From assembly GCA_903884535.1 (NCBI GenBank), contig CAISEZ010000072.1:50450-114449 (forward strand): a DNA stretch of 64,000 bases, in the 5' to 3' direction. Shown in pieces: positions 9,901 to 17,010 of this stretch. Every line of letters starts with the position of its first letter. Position 1 is the first letter of the stretch. The DNA is from an uncultured Verrucomicrobia subdivision 3 bacterium (GTDB lineage Bacteria; Verrucomicrobiota; Verrucomicrobiia; Limisphaerales; UBA11358). The notes below the pieces were generated by a model. The model saw only the letters and a list, made by a program, of their open reading frames with translations. It made no database searches and had not been told where the DNA came from. The translations under genes and the position numbers were made by a program.

Positions 9901-10489
9901 CGACGTTTGTAATGGTGGCGGCATTCGTTGCCCCAGCCTGACCAAATACCACATCATCTGTTGCCCCAGGAGCAGAGCTGCCGACCCAGTTTCCACCATC
10001 GGCCCAGTTGGTGTTCGCTCCAGAGAGGTAATCAGCCCCGCTCCAAACGGCACCCACTTGCAAATAGAACGACCAGTTATTGATCGCCCCGCCGCTGGCA
10101 TTCAGATTCAAAGGATATAATCCTTCAGCCACTGCGCCGTTCAAGTTGATGGTGATCAGCAAATTGGTGGTGATGGTCGTTGACGGCAGAGCATTGTCCA
10201 CGGGCAAGGCAGGACCCGTGGCCGCAGTAATACTGGCCGTCGCGCCCGCAGGCAGACCAGAGATGCTCAGATCCACCGGGTTCACCAGTCCGGAAACCGA
10301 ACACAAATTGGTGAAGGTCAGCGCGCCATTATAGCTCAGCGGAGCGGTCACACGGCTGTTTGGCGAGCGGAAGCGGGCCGTCTGCGCCTGAGTGGACGTG
10401 GCCATTACGGCCGCCAGCGCGGCCGCAACGATGACAAATCGCAGCGATCGCCGGAAGGTTTCATGAATGTTGATTTTGATTCTCCGCAT
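6953..10489 (-). CDS. Very large secreted beta-strand protein (autotransporter-associated repeat type)
   Basis: About 1178 residues from the ATG at 10489; an in-frame ATG at 10531 would add 14 residues before an already complete signal peptide (MRRIKINIHETFRR, hydrophobic VIVAAALAAVMA, TQAQ). The body is low in charge and rich in N, S, T, G and V. It contains at least two W-x-G...NW...P...D-x-V-x-F cassettes (around residues 150 and 730) typical of autotransporter-associated beta-strand repeats, and long runs of parallel-beta-like GTL/NSG repeats near the end. It ends in CVFYRLVFP, a tail common in verrucomicrobial surface proteins; no outer-membrane barrel is visible. Probably an extracellular adhesin or scaffold; no enzymatic motif is seen. 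Confidence 0.8.
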   Translation of the reverse strand: MRRIKINIHETFRRSLRFVIVAAALAAVMATSTQAQTARFRSPNSRVTAPLSYNGALTFTNLCSVSGLVNPVDLSISGLPAGATASITAATGPALPVDNALPSTTITTNLLITINLNGAVAEGLYPLNLNASGGAINNWSFYLQVGAVWSGADYLSGANTNWADGGNWVGSSAPGATDDVVFGQAGATNAATITNVVISSSTTIASLRFAPTNSTFKFFTVQVTPAAQLSVTGANGFSMLKDVWNVYTGLGGMTVTFTGGGALLVSNETANFSSFVDNGQASTLDMSSLGSFTADVNQVLLGDSVLVPFYRNYNDQNAYGGQPRQSLTTFNLARTNIIKAVYADPNNYTNSDSRHFSLNFMNSELTGSSTAPTFNLGISNVFNVDSVDFINGNSRGTVQFNPAFTATNPIAIFRGTNGASRMSLYSQADGGGTNTANSNVKSTINFQGGTLDMKVDRFYIGRDRVQIQFNSTPNYQGNFFMGKGTLDANTMILGFREHPGAATNSWTGYNGYCEGTLSVSNTGVVRINNSLTLGYTTESNIQGLGSAGNTEYGQVTVLSNSAVYANMIYVGGPAYGNSKNNFIIVSNSSSLNISNQIGGPNQLLDHIDFANNSSLIVNLSATNTLASVYTTNFNMTGSNSLVIATIRNPSSLANGLLIPLLKRSAGGAPNFTVINQSGVNGQIVVDYDAALRPAGDPNQQDFQVILSTPKTLLWKGSPTSSDWDNSSPTNWLNVANGTLTNFSAGDNVIFDDTATQFSVNLASGAVILPGSITMTNIANAYVFNNSGGGSIIGSATLNKYGANNLEVDGSTSISINLNAGTLTGSGAVATVTVNPGTAMNFSGTIAGNLNSAGVATLTSPGTLNGALLVLNGGVVTNAGTMNGTFSVSTNSLFVNNPSSSLASIGTSSGVSLGGILINRGTIAGVNLTIGGTFEDTGEGSTTLSGTFTANSGATIIPGGDGIGTTTIQAGTGTGFPGRVLLSQGSTNIFKVDITGAVNTKLLSGFQDYGGSAQARTQNGCTIVINNVTGSFAAGQSFTLFQYSGGGNPIPTGSSTNTYPVISPASPGPGLAWDLTHLWVPNGSGVSGVIGVVSSSSSVILTNGFAGDGTGTNIVGTFSWDPAYLGYRLVTLVTPNTVGLADNTNYTWTSVSGGSWTNLTMTITNVIGTNCVFYRLVFP

Positions 10490-10576
10490 CAGATGAAGGG
10501 AAGACGATGGTGTGTGGATGGTCTGTATCATAGGAGGTTTTTGGGTTGGTTACTTCGACGGGAAATGCTGTGAAAT

Positions 10577-11401
10577 TTATTTATAGGGAGAGTGATCCAT
10601 CAACCATTCATAATCCCTGCTCGTGATCAAAATCATGCCGTTCCACGGGGCGTTGCCCGCCACTCCCGTAACCGGATATTGATAGGTGCGGGGATCCAGC
10701 CATTTGTGTATTTCCGAATGGCCGTCGGCAAAGGAGAAGCTGGTGCAACGATTATGATAGCTGGCCGGCAGATCCTGCCACTGTTCCTGCCCGACCGCCT
10801 CGCCATATTTACACGCAAAGGTTGCATCGTTGATCCCGTCACCATGCTCGTCCAAAATAACGGCGATTTCCGACGGGCCAGGGTGGGACAAATCCGACGT
10901 TTTTTTGGCAGAAAAATAAGTCCGGCCAGTGCCATTGATGAACTGACCAGAACCGCCGCCCGCACCCACCGACTGCAACATGGAAACACTCCGGACGCGC
11001 GTGCCATTCGCTGCGGGCTTCAGGTCGCCGGGACACCTGTAAACTCCCGGCGACTTGATGTAAGGACTCATCAGCGAATTAGTGCCAACCAACGCCGCAG
11101 CGTTTGTGTTGGAGGTGCGATACTGGAAATCCAGTTGGTCGCCCACATCCACCCAACTGGCGCAGGGCATTAATTTTTCCTCGCTGTCGCCCTGATACAT
11201 TATCCAACCCAGCGTCAATTGTTTCGTATTGCTCAGGCAAGCGATGCCCTGCGCCTTGCGCTTGGCTCCCGCCAGCGCCGGCAGCAGCATGGCTGCCAAA
11301 ATGGCGATGATCGCAATAACCACCAGCAGTTCAATCAAGGTGAAGCCGCGCCGACAAACCGGCCGCGCCGACAAATTAGGTTTGGAACACATTCTTTTCA
11401 A
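10577..11401 (-). CDS. Type II secretion pseudopilin-like protein with prepilin N-methylation motif
   Basis: A 274-residue protein. After a basic leader the sequence [17 protein letters not shown] is a textbook prepilin peptidase site (G before F, Glu at +5) followed by a hydrophobic helix. The rest is the compact domain of the planctomycete/verrucomicrobial PulG-like family, with [12 protein letters not shown] near the start and a [12 protein letters not shown] motif near the end. Such genes occur in many copies in these genomes. They are thought to build pseudopili or type II secretion-related surface fibres. It lies 87 nt upstream of the large surface protein in the same direction and may be co-transcribed with it. 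Confidence 0.9.
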   Translation of the reverse strand: MKRMCSKPNLSARPVCRRGFTLIELLVVIAIIAILAAMLLPALAGAKRKAQGIACLSNTKQLTLGWIMYQGDSEEKLMPCASWVDVGDQLDFQYRTSNTNAAALVGTNSLMSPYIKSPGVYRCPGDLKPAANGTRVRSVSMLQSVGAGGGSGQFINGTGRTYFSAKKTSDLSHPGPSEIAVILDEHGDGINDATFACKYGEAVGQEQWQDLPASYHNRCTSFSFADGHSEIHKWLDPRTYQYPVTGVAGNAPWNGMILITSRDYEWLMDHSPYK

Positions 11402-11544
11402 ATTGGGTGATGGTGTAATCTAGCACATCGGTTGCGTTTTGCGTAATACAAAAACAGATAATTGATTTACGATTATTGCCAGCGCTCACACCGGCATTTA
11501 CAACGGACGCCAACCCGTCAAAATGGCGGTGAACCAGTGCTGTG

Positions 11545-13446
11545 ATGTCAAACTCGCACAACCGCCGCCGCCTTGCCAGTATTTTCCTCGCCGGGCTGGG
11601 GCTTGTCGCGCCCGCGCGCGCCGTGGACTTCTGGGTGGCCCCGGCCGGGGCCGCGCACGCTGAGGGTTCGCGCGAAAAACCATTCGCCACGCCCGCCGCC
11701 GCGCTGCAAAAAATCCGCGACCTGCGGCGACTGGGAAAAATCGCCACGAACGAGCCGGTGCAGCTGATTCTGCGCGACGGAATTTATGCGCTGCCCCGGC
11801 CGGTGGTTTTTCAACCCGGCGATGCCGGCGCGGAAAACGCGCCGCTTGTCATTGCCGCCGCACCCGGCGCGCATCCGGTCTGGAGTGGCGGCGTGGAAAT
11901 CGGCGGCTGGAAAAAATTGACGAAGAAAATTCCCGGCCTGCCGGCAGCCGCGCGCGGCGAAATCTGGGTGGCGGACGCGCCGAAAATTGACGGCCACCTT
12001 TTGGAATTCCGCCAGCTTTGGGTGAACGACGCCAAAGCCATTCGCGCCCGCGAGCCGAACGGCGAAAATCTCGTGCGGCTGGTGGCGTGGGACAAATCCA
12101 ACCAGGTCGCCACCATTCCGGCGGCGGCGCTGGCCGGCATCCAACAACCAGCACGGCAGGAAATGGTCGTGGACCAAGTCTGGGAAATCGCCGTGCTGCG
12201 CGTGAAATCCTTCCGCATCGAAAACACCAACGCGCTGGTCACGTTCCAGTCGCCGGAAAGCCGGATCGAATTTCAGCATCCGTGGCCGCCGGTGATCGTG
12301 ACCACCAATTATCACGCGCCATTCTTTCTGGCCAACGCGATGGAATTTCTCGATTCGCCCGGTGAATGGTTTGAAGATGTGCACGTCGGAAAAATTTATT
12401 ACTGGCCGCGCGCTGGCGAAGACATGACACGCGCCAAAGTTTTTGCACCGGTTTTGGAAACGCTGGTGCAAATCGAAGGCTCGCCGGATCTGCCGGCGGG
12501 CAACCTTCAATTCAAAGGCATCACCTTCGCGCACACGACCTGGCTGCGACCGTCCGAGCAAGGCCATGTTCCGTTGCAGGCCGGGATGTTCATGCTCGAC
12601 GCCAGAAAACTTTCGCCCAAGGGCACCAGCTATCATCCGAAGCTGGACAACGTGGCGTGGATCGGCCGCCCGCCCGCCGCCGTCGCGGTGAAAAACGCCG
12701 GCCACGTTTCGTTTGAAAATTGCACGTTTGAACATCTCGCGTCCGCCGGGCTGGATTTTGAAATTGGCACGCACGACGATTTGATTCAGGGCTGCGTGTT
12801 CCGTGACCTTGGCGGCAATGGCATTCAACTTGGAAAATTCTCCGACACGAATATCGAAACCCATTTCCCATACAATCCGTCTGACGAAAGTGAAATCTGC
12901 GCGCACGAAAAAATTGCTGACAACCTCGTCACCGATTGCGGCAATGAAGACTGGGGTTGCGTCGGCATCGGCGTCGGCTATGCGCGTAATATTTCCATCG
13001 GACACAATGAAGTTTTCAACCTGCCTTACACCGGCATCAGCGTCGGCTGGGGCTGGACGAAAATGACCAACGCGCTGCGCAATAATTTCATTTTGGCAAA
13101 TCACGTCCACCACGTCGGTCGGCGGCTCGGCGATCTCGGCGGCATTTATCTTTTATCGGCACAACCCGGCACGGTCGTCGCGGAAAATTCCATTTCGAAT
13201 ATTCCGCCAAGCCCTTTCGTTCCCGATCCGAAACACTGGTTTTATCTTTATCTCGACGAAGGTTCGTCCGGCATCACGGTGCGCGACAACTGGTGTCCGG
13301 CGGAGAAATTTTTGAAAAATGCCAACGGACCGGGCAACACATGGTCGAACAATGGCCCGCAAGTTTCGGAGAAAATCAAAAACGCCGCCGGATTGGAACC
13401 GGCGTTTCAGGCTTTGCTCAAACCTTACGAATCGAAATCACCATGA
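11545..13446 (+). CDS. Secreted right-handed beta-helix protein, GH141-like
   Basis: A 633-residue protein from the ATG at 11545 (a GTG lies one codon upstream), with a signal peptide ending near ARA-VDFWV. The N-terminus has the DFWVAP...GSREKPFATPAAALQKIRDL and LRDGIYAL patterns and a VWSGGVEIGGW segment, followed by many beta-helix turns (VSFENCTFEHLASAGLDFE, GCVFRDLGGNGIQLG, ENSISNIPPSPF). This layout matches GH141-like parallel beta-helix enzymes, one of which acts on rhamnogalacturonan II fucose; the family call is from pattern memory and tentative. Its stop overlaps the start of the GH78 gene (ATGA), which supports a joint role on a rhamnose- or fucose-bearing pectin. Confidence 0.8.
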   Translation: MSNSHNRRRLASIFLAGLGLVAPARAVDFWVAPAGAAHAEGSREKPFATPAAALQKIRDLRRLGKIATNEPVQLILRDGIYALPRPVVFQPGDAGAENAPLVIAAAPGAHPVWSGGVEIGGWKKLTKKIPGLPAAARGEIWVADAPKIDGHLLEFRQLWVNDAKAIRAREPNGENLVRLVAWDKSNQVATIPAAALAGIQQPARQEMVVDQVWEIAVLRVKSFRIENTNALVTFQSPESRIEFQHPWPPVIVTTNYHAPFFLANAMEFLDSPGEWFEDVHVGKIYYWPRAGEDMTRAKVFAPVLETLVQIEGSPDLPAGNLQFKGITFAHTTWLRPSEQGHVPLQAGMFMLDARKLSPKGTSYHPKLDNVAWIGRPPAAVAVKNAGHVSFENCTFEHLASAGLDFEIGTHDDLIQGCVFRDLGGNGIQLGKFSDTNIETHFPYNPSDESEICAHEKIADNLVTDCGNEDWGCVGIGVGYARNISIGHNEVFNLPYTGISVGWGWTKMTNALRNNFILANHVHHVGRRLGDLGGIYLLSAQPGTVVAENSISNIPPSPFVPDPKHWFYLYLDEGSSGITVRDNWCPAEKFLKNANGPGNTWSNNGPQVSEKIKNAAGLEPAFQALLKPYESKSP

Positions 13447-16211
13447 AAAAAAACACGATCGGAATTTTGCTGGCCGCCATCGGCCTGGCGCTGTCGGCCA
13501 ATGCGAAGTTGACGCCGGTGGATTTGCGCTGCGATTACGCCGTGAATCCGCTCGGGGTGGACTCGCCGAGCCCGCGGCTCTTTTGGAAATTGGTGGACGG
13601 TCAGCGGGGCGCACGCCAGACGGCTTATGAAATTCTCGCCGCGTCGTCCGAAAAAAATCTGGCGCACCAGAACGGCGACGTGTGGGACAGCGGCAAAGTG
13701 GATTCCGACGCGACGATTCAAATTACTTTTCCGGGAGAAAAATTAAAATCGTCGGAGCAGATTTTTTGGAAGGTGCGGGTGTGGGATGAACACGGAAAAA
13801 TTTCCGGCTGGAGCCGCCCGGCGACGTGGACGATGGGCTTGCTGGATGAATCGCCAAGTTCACCTTCAACGAACGCCATTGTCGGCGGCAATTGGAAGGC
13901 TGTCTGGATTGGCGCAGCGGACACAAATATTCCGTCGCTGTTATTCCGCCGGGAATTTGCCGTGAACGCGGGTCTGAAGCGGGCGTTGATTCATATTTGC
14001 GGTCTAGGGCAATACGAACTCACGCTCAACGGCAAAAAAGTCGGCGACGATTTTCTTTCGCCCGGCTGGACGAAGTATGATCAGACCTGCCTTTACGACA
14101 CGCGCGACATCACGGCGGATTTGAAGAAAGGCAAAAACGCCGTCGGCCTCGAATTGGGCAATGGAATGTATCAAGTGCTCGGCGGCGGGCGCTTCACCAA
14201 ATTCAAAGGCTCGTTCGGCCCGCAAAAAGCCATCGCGCAAATCCGGCTGGAATACCAAAACGGCATGGTGGAATTCATCAGCACGGACGGAAGCTGGCAC
14301 ACCGCGCCCGGACCCATCACGTTCAATTCGATTTACGGCGGCGAGGATTTTGACGCGCGCCGCGTGCCAGCGGGCTGGAACAAAATTTATTTTGACGATG
14401 CCACATGGGCGCCCGCGCAAGTCGTCAGCGGGCCGGGCGGGGAATTGCGCGGGCTTTCCTGCGCCGCGCCGCCGCTGAAATATTTTGAAACACATCAGGT
14501 GGTTTCGTCACGCATGCTGCCCACTGGCGACATTGTTTTCGATCTTGGCCAAAACGCCGCGCACGTTCCGAAAATTTCCGTGTCGGGTCCGGCTGGTAGC
14601 AAAGTGAAGTTAATGCCGTCCGAGCTTTTGGACGCCGACGGGGCGGCGAACCAAGGCTCGATGGGCGCGGGCCACCGCGGCGCCATCTGGTGTGAATTCA
14701 CCAAGGCCACCGACGGCGTGGAAACGTGGTCGCCGAAATTTTTCTACGTCGGCTGCCGCTATTTTCAAGTCCATTTCACCGCGGCGACGAACCATGACGT
14801 TTTGCCTCAAATCAAATCCATTGCCGGCATCGTTGTCCAATCCGCGTCGGAGCCGGTCGGCGAATTTGAATGCTCCAACGATTTGTTCAACCGCATCCGC
14901 CAGCTCGTCCGCTGGGCGCAGCGCAGCAACATGGTCAGCCTGCTGACCGATTGTCCGCACCGCGAAAAACTGGGCTGGCTGGAGGAAGATCATCTCAACG
15001 GCCCGGCGCTGCGCTACGAATTTGCGCTCGACCAACTGTTCACGAAAACCTTGAACGACATCGCCAACTCGCAGCTCGCCACCGGCCTCGTGCCGACCAC
15101 CGCGCCGGAATACACGATCTTCCGCAGCAAGACGGACACGAATCATTTGCGGAATGATTTTGGCGATTCGCCGGAGTGGGCCGCCACGTTCATTCTCGTG
15201 CCGTGGCAGCAATATGAATTCAGCGGCGATCTGGAATTGTTCCGCCGCCACTACGACGGAATGAAAAATTACGTCGCTTATCTCGGCCGCCGCGCGGACG
15301 GCGGCATCGTCAATTACGGCCTCGGCGACTGGTATGATGTCGGCCCGAAAAAGCCCGGCGTCTCGCAGCTCACGCCCGTCGCGCTGACGGCCACGGCATT
15401 TTATTTTCAGGACGCGGAAATCATGGCGCGCGTCGCCGCGCTGCTCGGCAGGAGCGACGACGCGAAACAATTTTCCGAACTCGCGGAAAAAATCCGCGCG
15501 GCATTCAACGAAAAGTTTTTCAATGCGACGAACGGAACTTATGCGACGGATTCGCAATGCGCCAATTCCATTCCGCTCGTCATGGGTCTGTGTGAAGCGA
15601 CCAACCGCGCCGCCGTGCTGGATGCAATCGTCCGCGATGTGCGTTCGCGCGGCAATGCGCTGACCGCCGGCGATGTCGGCTACCGCTATTTGCTCCGTGC
15701 CTTGGCGGACGGCGGACGCAGCGATGTGATTTTTGACATCAACAACCAGACCAACAAACCCGGCTACGGGATGCAACTCGCGAAAGGCAAAACCAGTTTG
15801 ACGGAAGCCTGGGACGGCGGCTCGTCGCAAAATCATTTCATGCTCGGCCAGATTCAGGAATGGTTTTATCACGACCTCGCCGGCATCCGCTCCGACGGCG
15901 ACGGCTTCAAACACATCACCATCGCACCGCAGCCGGTTGGCGATGTGACGTGGGCGAAGGCGAGTTACAATTCCATCCGCGGAAACATTGTCAGCGAGTG
16001 GAAACGCGACGGCGATCAATTCACTTTGAAGGTGACGATTCCGGCAAACGCGACGGCGACGGTTTATGTGCCCGCCCGATCGGCAGGCGACGTGACGGAA
16101 AGCGGCCAGCCGGCAAGGCAAAGCGAAGGCGTGAAATTCCTGCGGGAAGAAAATGGCCGCGCGATTTTTGGAATTGCTTCCGGCGAATACGAATTCAAAT
16201 CCAAAAATTAA
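13443..16211 (+). CDS. Secreted alpha-L-rhamnosidase, GH78
   Basis: A 922-residue protein starting at the ATG at 13443, which overlaps the upstream stop; the open frame runs further upstream but is shadow there. A signal peptide MKKNTIGILLAAIGLALSANA precedes the N-terminal Ig-like rhamnosidase domain (LRCDYAVNPLGVDSPSPRLFW). The lectin-like domain has LNGKKVGDDFLSPGWTKYD. The six-hairpin catalytic domain has LTDCPHREKLGWLEE (about 501-515) and LTEAWDGGSSQNHFMLG (about 787-803), the two conserved acidic regions of GH78. It should release terminal alpha-L-rhamnose from pectin side chains or glycosides in the periplasm or outside. A strong terminator follows 12 nt downstream. Confidence 0.92.
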   Translation: MKKNTIGILLAAIGLALSANAKLTPVDLRCDYAVNPLGVDSPSPRLFWKLVDGQRGARQTAYEILAASSEKNLAHQNGDVWDSGKVDSDATIQITFPGEKLKSSEQIFWKVRVWDEHGKISGWSRPATWTMGLLDESPSSPSTNAIVGGNWKAVWIGAADTNIPSLLFRREFAVNAGLKRALIHICGLGQYELTLNGKKVGDDFLSPGWTKYDQTCLYDTRDITADLKKGKNAVGLELGNGMYQVLGGGRFTKFKGSFGPQKAIAQIRLEYQNGMVEFISTDGSWHTAPGPITFNSIYGGEDFDARRVPAGWNKIYFDDATWAPAQVVSGPGGELRGLSCAAPPLKYFETHQVVSSRMLPTGDIVFDLGQNAAHVPKISVSGPAGSKVKLMPSELLDADGAANQGSMGAGHRGAIWCEFTKATDGVETWSPKFFYVGCRYFQVHFTAATNHDVLPQIKSIAGIVVQSASEPVGEFECSNDLFNRIRQLVRWAQRSNMVSLLTDCPHREKLGWLEEDHLNGPALRYEFALDQLFTKTLNDIANSQLATGLVPTTAPEYTIFRSKTDTNHLRNDFGDSPEWAATFILVPWQQYEFSGDLELFRRHYDGMKNYVAYLGRRADGGIVNYGLGDWYDVGPKKPGVSQLTPVALTATAFYFQDAEIMARVAALLGRSDDAKQFSELAEKIRAAFNEKFFNATNGTYATDSQCANSIPLVMGLCEATNRAAVLDAIVRDVRSRGNALTAGDVGYRYLLRALADGGRSDVIFDINNQTNKPGYGMQLAKGKTSLTEAWDGGSSQNHFMLGQIQEWFYHDLAGIRSDGDGFKHITIAPQPVGDVTWAKASYNSIRGNIVSEWKRDGDQFTLKVTIPANATATVYVPARSAGDVTESGQPARQSEGVKFLREENGRAIFGIASGEYEFKSKN

Positions 16212-16223
16212 ACCCGTGCACAA

Positions 16224-16270
16224 AAACCGGCGCGGGATCCGCGCCGGTTTCTTGGCTATTTTTTTTTTGG
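16224..16270. terminator. Bidirectional rho-independent terminator
   Basis: A perfect 12-bp stem (16224-16235 with 16239-16250) around a 3-nt loop. On the plus strand a run of nine T residues follows after a short spacer; on the minus strand the stem continues into TTTTTG. It sits between the converging GH78 and DUF3826 genes and can end both transcripts. Confidence 0.85.
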
Positions 16271-16282
16271 CCCGGTTAAAAA

Positions 16283-16957
16283 TCACTTCACCACCGGGTT
16301 GTTCGTGTCCGGGTTCTTGGCCTTCCAATCCGCGAATGCTTTAGCGGTGTCGTGGCCTTGGGCATCAAGGTAGCTGTTGATCTGATCCTTGTATTTCTGG
16401 AAGATGGCGGACTTTTCCGGCGCGCTGCCGCCGTCAATGGCCTCTTCGCGCGCGGCTTTGAGCAGTTCCATGATCTTCGCTTTCTCCGCGTCGGTCAGGC
16501 CGGACACCATCGCGCAATAAGCGTCGTAGGTCACTTTGACTTTGTGGTAAGTCATCAAATCCTTGACCTGCTCGACCTGCTCCGGCGTCAGGCTGGCGGC
16601 GAGCTTGGCGAGAAACTGGTCGTGCAACAGCTTGGATTGAACCGCCAACTGCGCGGCGCGGTTCGCATAATTCACTTCCTTGCCGTCCACCTTGAGCCGG
16701 GTGTCAATTTCAGCATCGCGCACGCGCAGCTCGTGATACTGCGCCACAAGAACATCATGCACGGCATTCGACTTGGCGAGATCGGACAAATCCAGCCCTT
16801 TCAAAATGTCTGCGGTCCGGTTTTCAATGGTGGTGGCGTAAAACGCCTCTTTCTCCGCCTCAGTCACGGCGGGCGTGCTCATTTGCGCGGCGGCGGGCCG
16901 GGTGAAAAATACGGCGGCGACAAGAATGGCGGAATACGCCAGAAGTGGTTTTTTCAT
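16283..16957 (-). CDS. Secreted DUF3826-family protein
   Basis: A 224-residue protein with a signal peptide (MKKPLLAYSAILVAAVFFTR, cut near AAAQ). The mature part is mostly charged helices and matches my memory of DUF3826: EAFYATTIENRTADILKGLDL, then AVHDVLVAQYHELR, then SLTPEQVEQVKDLMTYHKVK and AKIMELLKAAREEAIDGG. Members are small periplasmic proteins that recur beside pectin and rhamnogalacturonan enzymes; no activity is established. It is monocistronic or the last gene on this strand before the terminator. Its position between GH78 and the operon C genes keeps it in the pectin context. Confidence 0.8.
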   Translation of the reverse strand: MKKPLLAYSAILVAAVFFTRPAAAQMSTPAVTEAEKEAFYATTIENRTADILKGLDLSDLAKSNAVHDVLVAQYHELRVRDAEIDTRLKVDGKEVNYANRAAQLAVQSKLLHDQFLAKLAASLTPEQVEQVKDLMTYHKVKVTYDAYCAMVSGLTDAEKAKIMELLKAAREEAIDGGSAPEKSAIFQKYKDQINSYLDAQGHDTAKAFADWKAKNPDTNNPVVK

Positions 16958-17010
16958 AGGTTCAATATCAGTTTAACAGGTTTTGTGTGTTTGTGTTCAA
17001 AAATCGCCGG

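Noticed and set aside
14610..16328. Open frame of 572 codons on the minus strand
   Set aside because: It is antisense to the GH78 gene, and shows only GC-driven composition.
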